Positions 1-6,646 of a stretch of DNA of 27,444 nt are shown here, piece by piece. A program made the translations under genes and the position numbers. A model generated the notes under the pieces. The model was not told the DNA's origin and did not search any database. It saw only the letters and a list, made by a program, of their open reading frames with translations. The DNA comes from Spirochaetaceae bacterium (GTDB lineage: Bacteria > Spirochaetota > Spirochaetia > Treponematales > Breznakiellaceae). Positions within the stretch are counted from its first letter, which is position 1. The number at the start of each line of letters is the position of its first letter. The stretch is from positions 1-27,444 of the forward strand of contig JAISDG010000048.1 of assembly GCA_031265015.1 (NCBI GenBank), given 5' to 3'.

Positions 1-108
1 GGGATCATCTTTGCGGACGCCCCCAGTCTGGAACGGACGACCTCCCGCGGCGGCTGTTCCGGGCAGGCCGGTAAAACCGGCGTCCCCCCGGCCGGTACTA
101 ATGCCCAT
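1..108 (-). CDS. PduO-type cob(I)alamin adenosyltransferase, N-terminal fragment
   Basis: The gene starts at ATG 108 and runs leftward off the window, so only 36 codons are present. The translation contains I-S-T-x-x-G-D-x-G-x-T-G-L near the start and V-R-K-D-D-P at the end. This is the opening pattern of PduO/MmaB-type ATP:corrinoid adenosyltransferases (I-x-T-K-T-G-D-x-G-T-T-G-L followed by R-V-x-K-D-D), where it contributes to the ATP site. The enzyme converts cob(I)alamin to adenosylcobalamin. About ten extra residues (roughly 16-27) lie between the G-L motif and V-R-K-D-D-P. A GAAGGA ribosome binding site sits 4-5 bases before the start. It is divergent from the TrmH gene. Identification rests on the N-terminal motif only. 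Confidence 0.72.
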   Translation of the reverse strand, partial: MGISTGRGDAGFTGLPGTAAAGGRPFQTGGVRKDDP

Positions 109-170
109 GATCCTTCGTCCGGTTTTTGCGACTGCTTCCCATACTTTATGGTATCAAAGCGCCGGAAAAA

Positions 171-1067
171 ATGATACGCTTCATCATGTACAACAAGCTG
201 ACCGATGAACTTGCTGTCTGCGGCCTTAACGCCGTCCGGACCCTTGGCGATGTTCATCCCGAAAGGATCAACCGCCTCTTTGTACGGCAAGACAGGTTTC
301 CCCTGTTCACCGGCGTCTGTAAAAACCTGGCCGAACGAAAACGGCCCTATAAGATCTGCGAAGATGAAGAACTGGAACGTATCTGTAAAACAGCCCATCA
401 TCAGGGAATCGTGGCGATGATCTACGAGCCGGCGGTGGAAGATGCCGCGCCCGAAGATCTGGATACCTGGGCCGCGGAAGGAAAAACCGGCCTGCTCCTT
501 TGCGATGTGGGAAACGATCATAATCTGGGGGCCATAGTCCGCTCCGCGGCTTTTTTTGACGCTTCCCCAATCATCCTGACCGAGCCTAATCCGCCGGATC
601 TTTCCGGAAGGCAGGGTGCGGCGAATGAAGATTCTCCGCCGGACCGGGAAAAGATCCGGTTTCTTACTACCAGCGCCTACCGCGTTGCCGAAGGGGGAAT
701 GGAATATGTGGAGTTCCGCCGGATTCGCCGGCCGGCGGCTTTCTTGCGGAGCGCTTCGGAACAACTCGTTGTCATAGGGACCGACCCGCGGGCCCGGATC
801 CGTATCCGGGATTTACCCCGGCTTATCGATCAGCATATCCCCCGGCGGGCTTCAAAAAGCGGCCGGCCACAAGGCGGTTCGCAGGACGGCCCGCAAAGCG
901 GCAAACCGGGCGTCGTTCTGGTGGTCGGCAATGAAGAAACGGGGCTTCCCATAGAAGTGAAGGACCAGTGTTCGTTTCTGGCCCGGATCCCCGGTATCGG
1001 AAATATTGAAAACCTTAATATCAGCCAGACGGCCGCTCTTTTTTTGCAGGAACTCTATGAGCGATAG
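171..1067 (+). CDS. TrmH/SpoU-family RNA 2'-O-methyltransferase
   Basis: Probable S-adenosylmethionine-dependent methyltransferase acting on tRNA or rRNA ribose 2'-OH in the cytoplasm. All three SpoU motifs are visible: motif 1 around D-V-G-N-D-H-N-L-G-A-I-V-R, motif 2 V-V-G-N-E-E-T-G-L, and motif 3 I-P-G-I-G-N-I-E-N-L-N-I-S, which form the knotted SAM site. The N-terminal third resembles the substrate-binding extension of YfiF-like members. Two hydrophilic insertions (near G-R-Q-G-A-A and a Gly/Ser/Gln-rich stretch before motif 2) make it longer than minimal TrmH proteins. The start is uncertain: ATG 171 has a weak GGAA upstream, TTG 126 and ATG 186 are in frame. The stop overlaps the next gene by 11 bases. 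The target RNA cannot be told from sequence. Confidence 0.88.
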   Translation: MIRFIMYNKLTDELAVCGLNAVRTLGDVHPERINRLFVRQDRFPLFTGVCKNLAERKRPYKICEDEELERICKTAHHQGIVAMIYEPAVEDAAPEDLDTWAAEGKTGLLLCDVGNDHNLGAIVRSAAFFDASPIILTEPNPPDLSGRQGAANEDSPPDREKIRFLTTSAYRVAEGGMEYVEFRRIRRPAAFLRSASEQLVVIGTDPRARIRIRDLPRLIDQHIPRRASKSGRPQGGSQDGPQSGKPGVVLVVGNEETGLPIEVKDQCSFLARIPGIGNIENLNISQTAALFLQELYER

Positions 1068-1689
1068 TTCTGCCGGCAGCGCCGCGGAAGCGCTGATCAA
1101 CACGATCCGGCGGCGTATTGAAAGCCGGTACCGGCGGATCTGTTTTGTGCACCGGGAGCTGGCAAAACTGGACGCCGCCGCCAAAAGAAGCGGCGCTCCG
1201 GGGGCTTCCGCGAAAGACAAGGCAGAGGGTAACGCGGCGGCCGGCAGTTTTGAGGATTTTGTTTTTAGCCGGATTGATTTTTCCATATATAAAAAAATTG
1301 ACGCGGAAGAATTCCGCCTGCTTTTTGATGAAGGGCTGTCGGATTATGAAGAATTGTTTTTCCGTAAAGCTTTTGCCATGAACCGGAAACAGGTCCGGGA
1401 AACTATACGGGCTTCGTATATCAGGGTCGGCCCTTTTTATGTCTGCAAAGGCGCCGGCCCCCTGCTGCTGTCGATTATGCGGACGCTCCATACGTCCCTG
1501 GAATTCGCTCCGCTTTTAACCGGCAATGACGCGGCGGACGCGGAACAGCTGGGGCTGCTGAGGGCAGCTTTGGATGGCGTGGTAATCCGCCATGACGACG
1601 GCATGGAGACCAGGCTCTTTATAAAAGATAATTCCCTCTATGGAACCTTCCGGCCCATGAACAAGGCATATACCCTTATGCTGGCATAA
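1057..1689 (+). CDS. Conserved-looking hypothetical protein, 210 aa
   Basis: I do not recognise this family. ATG 1057 has AGGA six bases upstream and overlaps the end of the methyltransferase gene by 11 bases, so the two are probably co-translated. The protein has no signal peptide or membrane segment. The N-terminal ~45 residues are rich in Arg and Ala and likely helical, followed by a low-complexity Ala/Gly/Lys linker (about residues 46-66). The remainder is an ordered-looking alpha/beta region with many aromatic residues (V-F-S-R-I-D-F-S-I-Y, R-V-G-P-F-Y-V-C-K-G, L-Y-G-T-F-R-P). Coupling to an RNA methyltransferase hints at an RNA-related cytoplasmic role, but this is only inference. It ends seven bases before a terminator hairpin. 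Confidence 0.78.
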   Translation: MSDSSAGSAAEALINTIRRRIESRYRRICFVHRELAKLDAAAKRSGAPGASAKDKAEGNAAAGSFEDFVFSRIDFSIYKKIDAEEFRLLFDEGLSDYEELFFRKAFAMNRKQVRETIRASYIRVGPFYVCKGAGPLLLSIMRTLHTSLEFAPLLTGNDAADAEQLGLLRAALDGVVIRHDDGMETRLFIKDNSLYGTFRPMNKAYTLMLA

Positions 1690-1716
1690 AAAACATGCCC
1701 CGCTTTTGGCGGGGCA
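1688..1716 (-). terminator. Rho-independent terminator shared by convergent genes
   Basis: A perfect 8-bp stem, TGCCCCGC (1696-1703) with GCGGGGCA (1709-1716), encloses a 5-base loop. On the minus strand the stem is followed within two bases by six T residues (A-run 1688-1693 on the plus strand), a classic terminator for the gene at 1737-2228. On the plus strand only a short T-run follows, so it may also stop the methyltransferase operon, less strongly. Confidence 0.88.
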
Positions 1717-1736
1717 GTTTACCGCGGTTCCCGGTT

Positions 1737-2228
1737 TTAGTTCCGGTAGGGAGTCCGTCCTCTGCCGGATCCCTCCCAACAGGGAGGCGCACGGTGATGG
1801 CTCCATTGCCTGCGGGTATCCCGGCCAAACCTGTCGTTGTCATGGCCGGCAAAGATCCGCTGTTCAAAACCGGCGGGGACTGTGTCGTAGGACTTGCCGT
1901 TCAGGGTCAATTTGGTGACAAAGAGCATTTTGGCGCTTTCCTCGCGAAGCCCCCGGACATATCCGTCCAGCGTAACCTGGGCGCCTTCTTTAAGGCCGTC
2001 GATAAAACCGACAAAGCGCTGGATGCCTGCGGCATAAAAAACAGTACCGTCGCTCTGAACCGCGATGCGTCCGTTTATGATGGAAAGGGGCCCGCTGACA
2101 GACGCTGTCTGAAGTTCTCTTCCGGGCTGTTCCGGCGGAGCGTTCCGGGGACGCGGTCTTTGGGCAGGTTGAGCAAAAAGACCGGCGGCGCAGAGGGCCA
2201 ATATTACAAAAATAAAATTTTTCTTCAT
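1737..2228 (-). CDS. Small exported protein of unknown function, sigma-54 promoter candidate
   Basis: A 163-residue protein starting at ATG 2228 (an adjacent ATG at 2231 is equally in frame); AGGAG lies seven bases upstream. Residues 1-20 form a typical signal peptide (M-K-K-N-F, hydrophobic core, cleavage after A-x-A-type L-F-A-Q), so it is periplasmic or exported. A Pro/Arg/Gln-rich linker follows, then a compact ~65-residue beta-rich region with G-R-I-A-V-Q-S-D-G, G-F-I-D-G-L-K-E-G-A-Q-V-T-L-D-G and L-T-L-N-G-K-S-Y-D, reminiscent of an OB-like or other small beta fold. The last ~35 residues are basic, rich in Arg, His and Gly and probably unstructured. No family is recognised. The gene stands alone, with its own promoter and terminator. 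Confidence 0.75.
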   Translation of the reverse strand: MKKNFIFVILALCAAGLFAQPAQRPRPRNAPPEQPGRELQTASVSGPLSIINGRIAVQSDGTVFYAAGIQRFVGFIDGLKEGAQVTLDGYVRGLREESAKMLFVTKLTLNGKSYDTVPAGFEQRIFAGHDNDRFGRDTRRQWSHHRAPPCWEGSGRGRTPYRN

Positions 2229-2268
2229 CATCGAACTCCTGTTTGGAAAAACCAAAATTACCGGAACC

Positions 2269-2330
2269 GCGGCGAAGGAGCAGCCGCAGTCCCGGCTGAG
2301 GTTAACCTCAGTAAGAAGCCTTACGGCTTC
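2269..2330 (-). promoter_or_regulatory. Structured 5' leader with three consecutive hairpins
   Basis: Between the sigma-54 promoter and the exported-protein start lie three inverted repeats. In transcript order they are GAAGCC-GTAA-GGCTTC (2330-2315, a 6-bp stem closed by a GNRA-type GUAA loop), the 16-base perfect palindrome CTGAGGTTAACCTCAG (2311-2296), and GCGGC with GCCGC (2287-2269, 9-base loop). If transcription starts near 2331, the first hairpin lies at the extreme 5' end. It could stabilise or regulate the mRNA; the palindrome could alternatively be a protein-binding DNA site. Function is inferred. Confidence 0.5.
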
Positions 2331-2340
2331 ATCAATAACA

Positions 2341-2358
2341 TAGCAAATTCCGTGCCAA
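2341..2358 (-). promoter_or_regulatory. Sigma-54 (-24/-12) promoter
   Basis: On the minus strand the bases TTGGCACGGAATTTGCTA match the RpoN consensus TGGCACG-N4-TTGCW: the invariant GG (2356-2355) and GC (2344-2343) are separated by exactly ten bases. It lies in an intergenic region, oriented toward the exported-protein gene starting about 110 bases downstream. Expected transcription start is near 2331. Confidence 0.75.
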
Positions 2359-2466
2359 GTTAAAACGCCGAATTTTTTCCGCATTTTTCGTGAAATACTG
2401 GAAAGGGCGGAAAGGAATTCCCATTTTATCCCGTTCATTATGGGGCCGGGAAAAATTTACCCGGTA

Positions 2467-2488
2467 GCGGCTGTTTCGTCCAAGCCGC
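2467..2488. repeat. Inverted repeat, possible activator site upstream of the sigma-54 promoter
   Basis: GCGGCT (2467-2472) and AGCCGC (2483-2488) form a perfect inverted repeat with a 10-base spacer. It lies about 110-130 bases upstream of the -24 element, the usual distance for a bacterial enhancer-binding protein site. It could equally be a weak hairpin after the 2503-4461 gene, as no T-run follows on the minus strand. A second weaker one, CCGGG/CCCGG, is at 2446-2464. Confidence 0.3.
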
Positions 2489-2502
2489 GTCACGGTTCCC
2501 GG

Positions 2503-4461
2503 CTATTCCGCATCCGCTGCGGGCGCAGGCTTCCTGAAAAAGCGTAAACCATCCTCCGTAAACCCTGTAGGAACGTCCCGGTTAAACTGCCAGCCTATGC
2601 CTATACCGGGCCTGAACATTCCGTGTTTAACGTCTCCAAAGGAAAAAACAAAATCCAGCCCCGCTTCGACATAGGCGTTTTTCCAGAAAAAGTACTGGAC
2701 CGACGTGCCGGCATTCATTGAAAACACCGGGATATCTGCTGCGCCATCCGCTTCGGTATAAGCATAGGGGTGTGAAATTCCCATCCCGGCCCGGGCGTTC
2801 AACTGCCAGGAACCCGTCAATACCCTCTGGTACAGGGCCTCAATCTGGGCGTGGCTTAAAATATCCAGGCCCTTGTAAAATTTGTCTGTTATTTCTTTTC
2901 TGCCGGGACGGTTAAGGATATAGAATGACAGTCCCGCCCCCAGTTTGTTTTTTCCCCATCTGTAGGGAATATACACCGCCCGGAAATAGGCCCCCAGGGG
3001 ATTAACGGGCCACAATTCGGTTGTTTTGGTTTCGTCGTAGGCCATGATACTGTTGTTCCAATCGCGGTCCACACTTGCCCGGGCAATCCCGAACAGGGGG
3101 ATCATGGGGGACCATCCCAGGGAAAAAATAAATTCGCCCTTTGGAATTTCCGTTACCGGTACGGAGGGATCTTCTCCCCGGCCGATGGCCTTTGTTACTT
3201 CCGCGTATTCCGCCCATCTGCCGAACTGCCAGCCCAGGCCCAGGAACGGCCGGATCATGGTATGATCAACCAGGGTCATGTACTGCAGATCAATTCCGCC
3301 TTCGGCGTATAAATTCTTCCAGATAAAATACTGGACGGAAAATCCAAAGTTAAGCAGCACCGGGGCTTCATCGTCATCGTAGAGTTCTTTACTGTTATGA
3401 TGGTATTCATCGCCATAACCCATTCCAAACCGTATATTGCCCTGCCACTGCTCGGACAGTTCCAGTTGATACACCAGATCAAGATGACCGCCGGAAATCT
3501 CAGATACCTGGTATCCGAAATCCTTTCCGTCCCTGCGGGCATGGAAATCATCCTGCAGGGATATCACGGTTACTTCAAGCCCAAAATTACCCAGCCTGGT
3601 TTTGACGGGGAACCAGCCTATCCGCAGATACCAGGCTCTGGGATTAACCACGCCCAGTCGCTGTCCATCGAGCTGGTTCATCGTCTGCGTAGAATAATCC
3701 CATTCCCAGCGGTCTTCGTAGGCGTTTTCATAATCAAACACCGCTATCATGGGCATCCAGCCAAAAGAAAGGGTCCAGTCCGTACTTTTCCGGTAGCCTA
3801 CCCGGACCTGACCAAAGACCGTCCAAAGCCCTCCGGGGTTGCGGATAAAAATACTGTATTCGCCCTGTTTAAGGGCCTTGCGCTTAAAAGTCAGTACCGC
3901 CTGGGTATAATCCTCATTAAACGCCGTCTGCTCCGGAAACACAACGCCCTTGAGGCCCCGCAGGGAGATTCCCGTCCAGTCAATCTCCTCGCCGTACGTG
4001 ACCAGGGCAAATTCGGATTCGCCGGTAAAGTCCCGGCCGTTAAGGATAAGGGCGCCGTCGGGGTCCGCCAGTTCATAATAGAGGCCGTAAAAGGGCTGGT
4101 ACGTTTCCGCCTTGGGCTGTACCGCGGGAAACACGGCAAAATTCTGCCAGTCCGAAACGCCGTTTACAAGACCCCAGCCGTTAAAAGAGGTAATCCGGTA
4201 ACGATAACTGCCCGATTTAAGGCTCAGTTCGATCCGATTGGTTTCGGTCGTTATTCTGTCAACCGGAATGGTTCGTCCGTTTTCAATCCGCTCAAGTTCC
4301 ACCTCATAGCCCGCCGCGTCCTGATCCGCGGGAAAAGAAATAACCTGACGCAGCTGAAAGTCTTCCCCGGTTTTGGTAACAAAAAATCCGCTTTCCTGGG
4401 CCGCCAGCAAACAGGAGACGAGGACAAGGGGCAGAACAAAAAGACGCTTAAGGATTACCAT
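2503..4461 (-). CDS. Outer-membrane-type protein with two tandem beta-barrel-like repeats
   Basis: 652 residues, start ATG 4461 with GGGAG six bases upstream. Residues 1-21 are a signal peptide (an L-V-S-C at 14-17 could be a lipobox, but the following residues are still hydrophobic, favouring cleavage after A-A-Q). Residues ~25-112 resemble a fibronectin-type domain (Y-R-Y-R-I-T-S-F-N-G-W-G), and ~115-222 a second beta domain. Then two related ~185-residue units follow, 229-415 and 443-627. Both begin with F-x-L/S-x-G-W-x-P-M-I, contain S-V-Q-Y-F-x-W-K-N-x-Y-x-E, and close with M-x-R-P-x-x-G-x-G-W-Q-F. Alternating aromatic/glycine strands suggest outer-membrane beta-barrel or surface domains. 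It overlaps the FecR-domain gene by 14 bases and ends the cyclase operon. No exact family is recognised. Confidence 0.8.
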   Translation of the reverse strand: MVILKRLFVLPLVLVSCLLAAQESGFFVTKTGEDFQLRQVISFPADQDAAGYEVELERIENGRTIPVDRITTETNRIELSLKSGSYRYRITSFNGWGLVNGVSDWQNFAVFPAVQPKAETYQPFYGLYYELADPDGALILNGRDFTGESEFALVTYGEEIDWTGISLRGLKGVVFPEQTAFNEDYTQAVLTFKRKALKQGEYSIFIRNPGGLWTVFGQVRVGYRKSTDWTLSFGWMPMIAVFDYENAYEDRWEWDYSTQTMNQLDGQRLGVVNPRAWYLRIGWFPVKTRLGNFGLEVTVISLQDDFHARRDGKDFGYQVSEISGGHLDLVYQLELSEQWQGNIRFGMGYGDEYHHNSKELYDDDEAPVLLNFGFSVQYFIWKNLYAEGGIDLQYMTLVDHTMIRPFLGLGWQFGRWAEYAEVTKAIGRGEDPSVPVTEIPKGEFIFSLGWSPMIPLFGIARASVDRDWNNSIMAYDETKTTELWPVNPLGAYFRAVYIPYRWGKNKLGAGLSFYILNRPGRKEITDKFYKGLDILSHAQIEALYQRVLTGSWQLNARAGMGISHPYAYTEADGAADIPVFSMNAGTSVQYFFWKNAYVEAGLDFVFSFGDVKHGMFRPGIGIGWQFNRDVPTGFTEDGLRFFRKPAPAADAE

Positions 4462-6646
4462 ACAATACTCCCGGCTCGCTGGTTGGCAGTTGTTTTATAA
4501 GCGCGGGGACCGTTGCCGCGTTGGACGCGGGCCTCGGGGTCACCGTAAAACGCTTGGCCACAGAAGGAGCATCGGGCCACATCCCCTGGTTGTCGCGTTC
4601 AAAGACCTGCCAGATATAGTCTCCCGTTTCCAGTGCTTTAGGATACTGGAAACGGTACCGGGGCTCGTTGACCGGCGTCATAACGATAATTGCTTCGCCG
4701 TTTGTCCGGTACAGGGAAAAGTAATATTCCCTGGCCTGGCCTTCCCAATTAAACACAAGATTGGGAGCTTTCGCCAATTGCTCCAAGGAAACAGCATAGC
4801 CCTCCATGGGGAATGTGGCCGTAATGGTCCCGCCCCCCGAAACGGCGGTTAAGCGCCGGAGGATTTCTTCCCGGGTCTCGCTCCGGACCGGCTCGGGAAC
4901 CGGAGGCGGTTCCTGAACGGGCGGCGGTTCCGGCGCGGCAATGGCCGGGGGTTCCGGTTCGGCAACAGCCAGGGACACCGGTTCCGGCTCGGCAATGACC
5001 GGGGGTTCGGGAGCCGGCGGTTCGGCAATAACCGGCGGTTCAGCTGTCACAGGTTCGACCGGGGCGATTTCGGCAACGGCCAGCCCGGCGACGACCGGCT
5101 CGGATACCGGTTCCGGGGCCGCCGGCACCGGAACCGGGGGCCGCCGGATTGACCGGGCCGCCAGAACCGCGGGATCTTCCGGAATAAACGACCGGACCGC
5201 GGAAGACGCGGCAACGCCGCCCTGGGCGGTAACCCGCCAGTAATAGGTCGATCCGATCTGAAGAGCTCCTCCGGAGGCTAAGGAATAAAAATTGACATTG
5301 GTACTCTGCTGTACCAGGGGATTGGACATTTGCGGATTATCTGCCACTTCAACCGTCCAGGAATCAACGCCGGGATCGTATCTCCATAACAGGTTGGGAT
5401 TTTCGCTGTTAATATAATCGTTTTCCGCGGGAAAGGTAAGTACCGGAACCGCGGGAACTATACTGCCCCGGGCTACGGAAAAGTCCTGCGCTCCGGAGGA
5501 AACCGCCGCGCCCTGGATCTGGTCCGGGAACAGGGGCTTGACCCGCCAATACCAGCGGCCTTCTCCCAGTCCGGTTTGTACCACCGAAGTTCCCTGTATT
5601 TGGCGGGATACTTCCGGGGCGCTCATGTTTTCATTGGCGGAAATCTCAAGGAGATACCCGGCGGCCCCTTCCACCGCGGACCACGAAAAAGCTACCCGGG
5701 AATCACCGGTAAAGGTAAAAACTTGCCCCCGGGCGGGGGTAAAAGCGGTTAGGGAAACCGGAGGCAAAACCTCTATTCTGCCCGAAGGATGGGACCCGCT
5801 TACGGGCCCGCCGCCCTGAACCGGAACAGCCCGCCAAAAGTACATTCCCGGCGGGAACGACAGGGTAGCCGAAGACGCTCCCTGGACATCCCGGCTTTCT
5901 ACGATCCGGGTAAAGCCCTTGTCCTGGGCCGTCTCTACCAGCACATGGGTATCGGAAGTAAAGTTGGCGGTATTCCAGGAAAACAGAACCGCGGACCGGC
6001 CTTCGGGGGATCCCAGAACCCGGGCAAATCCTCCGGGAGCGGTCATGGCAATCGCGGGATTCGTATTGGGACTTCCGTCGGCCAGGAACGAAAGCACCCC
6101 GCCGGATTCAATGTCCGTTCCGTTAACCCTGGCCGTACCTTCAGATACCGCCAGGCCAAGGCCCTCACTGCCCTGGTTCAATGAAACCTGGCTTCCCTGT
6201 CCAATTTCGATGGTGGATGCCCCGCTGGAAACAAAGACGCTTCCACTGCCGGCGGTAACATCAAGATTCCCGCTGGTCAGGTCAATACGGGCCCCTTCCG
6301 TTTCATTGTAAAAAATCTGGATCAGGGTATTTTCAAAGACGCCGATATTGGTAACCGTGTTAGGGAAGGTAATAACCGCTTCCGACTGCTCCGCGGTGCG
6401 GATGGTATCCCCGTTATACACCGGGGAAGTTTGTTTAAGCCGATCCCAGGCAATACGGTTTTCTATTTTACGGTGAGCCGTCCGGTTCTTGAAAACAATG
6501 GTACCCACCGGCGCTTCGTTCAGCTTTACCAGGGTACGGTTATACTCCTGCCAAAACAACATTCCGGAAACCGACGCTCCGGCAAGGCAAAACAGGATAA
6601 TCAGAACATCAGTTGCCCTGGATTTTGTATTTTTTCTCTTCCGCAT
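4448..6646 (-). CDS. Membrane-anchored FecR-domain protein with Pro/Glu-rich linker
   Basis: 732 residues. A basic N-terminus and a single membrane segment (about 13-31) without an obvious cleavage site anchor the protein, with the rest in the periplasm. Residues ~45-190 match the FecR domain pattern (V-Y-N-G-D-T-I-R-T, F-x-N-T, L-x-S-G-N-L-D-V, G-x-A-x-V-N-G). Three ~95-residue fibronectin-like repeats follow (about 200-495), each with a W-R/Y-W-R-V signature. Residues ~500-590 are a Pro/Glu/Ala/Val linker, then comes a final beta domain (F-N-W-E-G, Y-I-W-Q-V-F). The start overlaps the cyclase end by 38 bases, has only a weak AAGGT, and cannot be moved downstream without losing the anchor, implying translational coupling. 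In known systems FecR relays an outer-membrane signal to a sigma factor; here no sigma gene is adjacent, so the partner may be the cyclase or the barrel protein (inference). Confidence 0.82.
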   Translation of the reverse strand: MRKRKNTKSRATDVLIILFCLAGASVSGMLFWQEYNRTLVKLNEAPVGTIVFKNRTAHRKIENRIAWDRLKQTSPVYNGDTIRTAEQSEAVITFPNTVTNIGVFENTLIQIFYNETEGARIDLTSGNLDVTAGSGSVFVSSGASTIEIGQGSQVSLNQGSEGLGLAVSEGTARVNGTDIESGGVLSFLADGSPNTNPAIAMTAPGGFARVLGSPEGRSAVLFSWNTANFTSDTHVLVETAQDKGFTRIVESRDVQGASSATLSFPPGMYFWRAVPVQGGGPVSGSHPSGRIEVLPPVSLTAFTPARGQVFTFTGDSRVAFSWSAVEGAAGYLLEISANENMSAPEVSRQIQGTSVVQTGLGEGRWYWRVKPLFPDQIQGAAVSSGAQDFSVARGSIVPAVPVLTFPAENDYINSENPNLLWRYDPGVDSWTVEVADNPQMSNPLVQQSTNVNFYSLASGGALQIGSTYYWRVTAQGGVAASSAVRSFIPEDPAVLAARSIRRPPVPVPAAPEPVSEPVVAGLAVAEIAPVEPVTAEPPVIAEPPAPEPPVIAEPEPVSLAVAEPEPPAIAAPEPPPVQEPPPVPEPVRSETREEILRRLTAVSGGGTITATFPMEGYAVSLEQLAKAPNLVFNWEGQAREYYFSLYRTNGEAIIVMTPVNEPRYRFQYPKALETGDYIWQVFERDNQGMWPDAPSVAKRFTVTPRPASNAATVPALIKQLPTSEPGVLYGNP
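4880..5150 (-). repeat. Pro/Glu-rich low-complexity coding repeat
   Basis: Degenerate tandem repeats encode variations of P-P-V-I-A-E-P and A-E-P-E-P-P inside the FecR-domain protein. Such TonB-like linkers are extended and can span the periplasm. The repeat also removes stop codons on the opposite strand, creating a spurious Gly/Ser/Thr-rich antisense reading frame. Confidence 0.75.

Noticed and set aside
2414..2421. GGAATTCC palindrome upstream of the sigma-54 promoter
   Set aside because: An 8-base palindrome is expected by chance and has no partner copy.
2229..2438. Upstream in-frame extension of the exported protein
   Set aside because: It would run through the sigma-54 promoter and leader hairpins and bury the signal peptide internally.
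3397..4500. Long plus-strand open frame opposite the outer-membrane protein gene (367 codons)
   Set aside because: It is antisense to a gene with clear signal peptide and repeats, shows no domain, and arises from low stop frequency in this composition.
4941..5243. Gly/Ser/Thr-rich plus-strand frame resembling a repeat surface protein
   Set aside because: It is the mirror of the Pro/Glu-rich linker in the FecR-domain protein.
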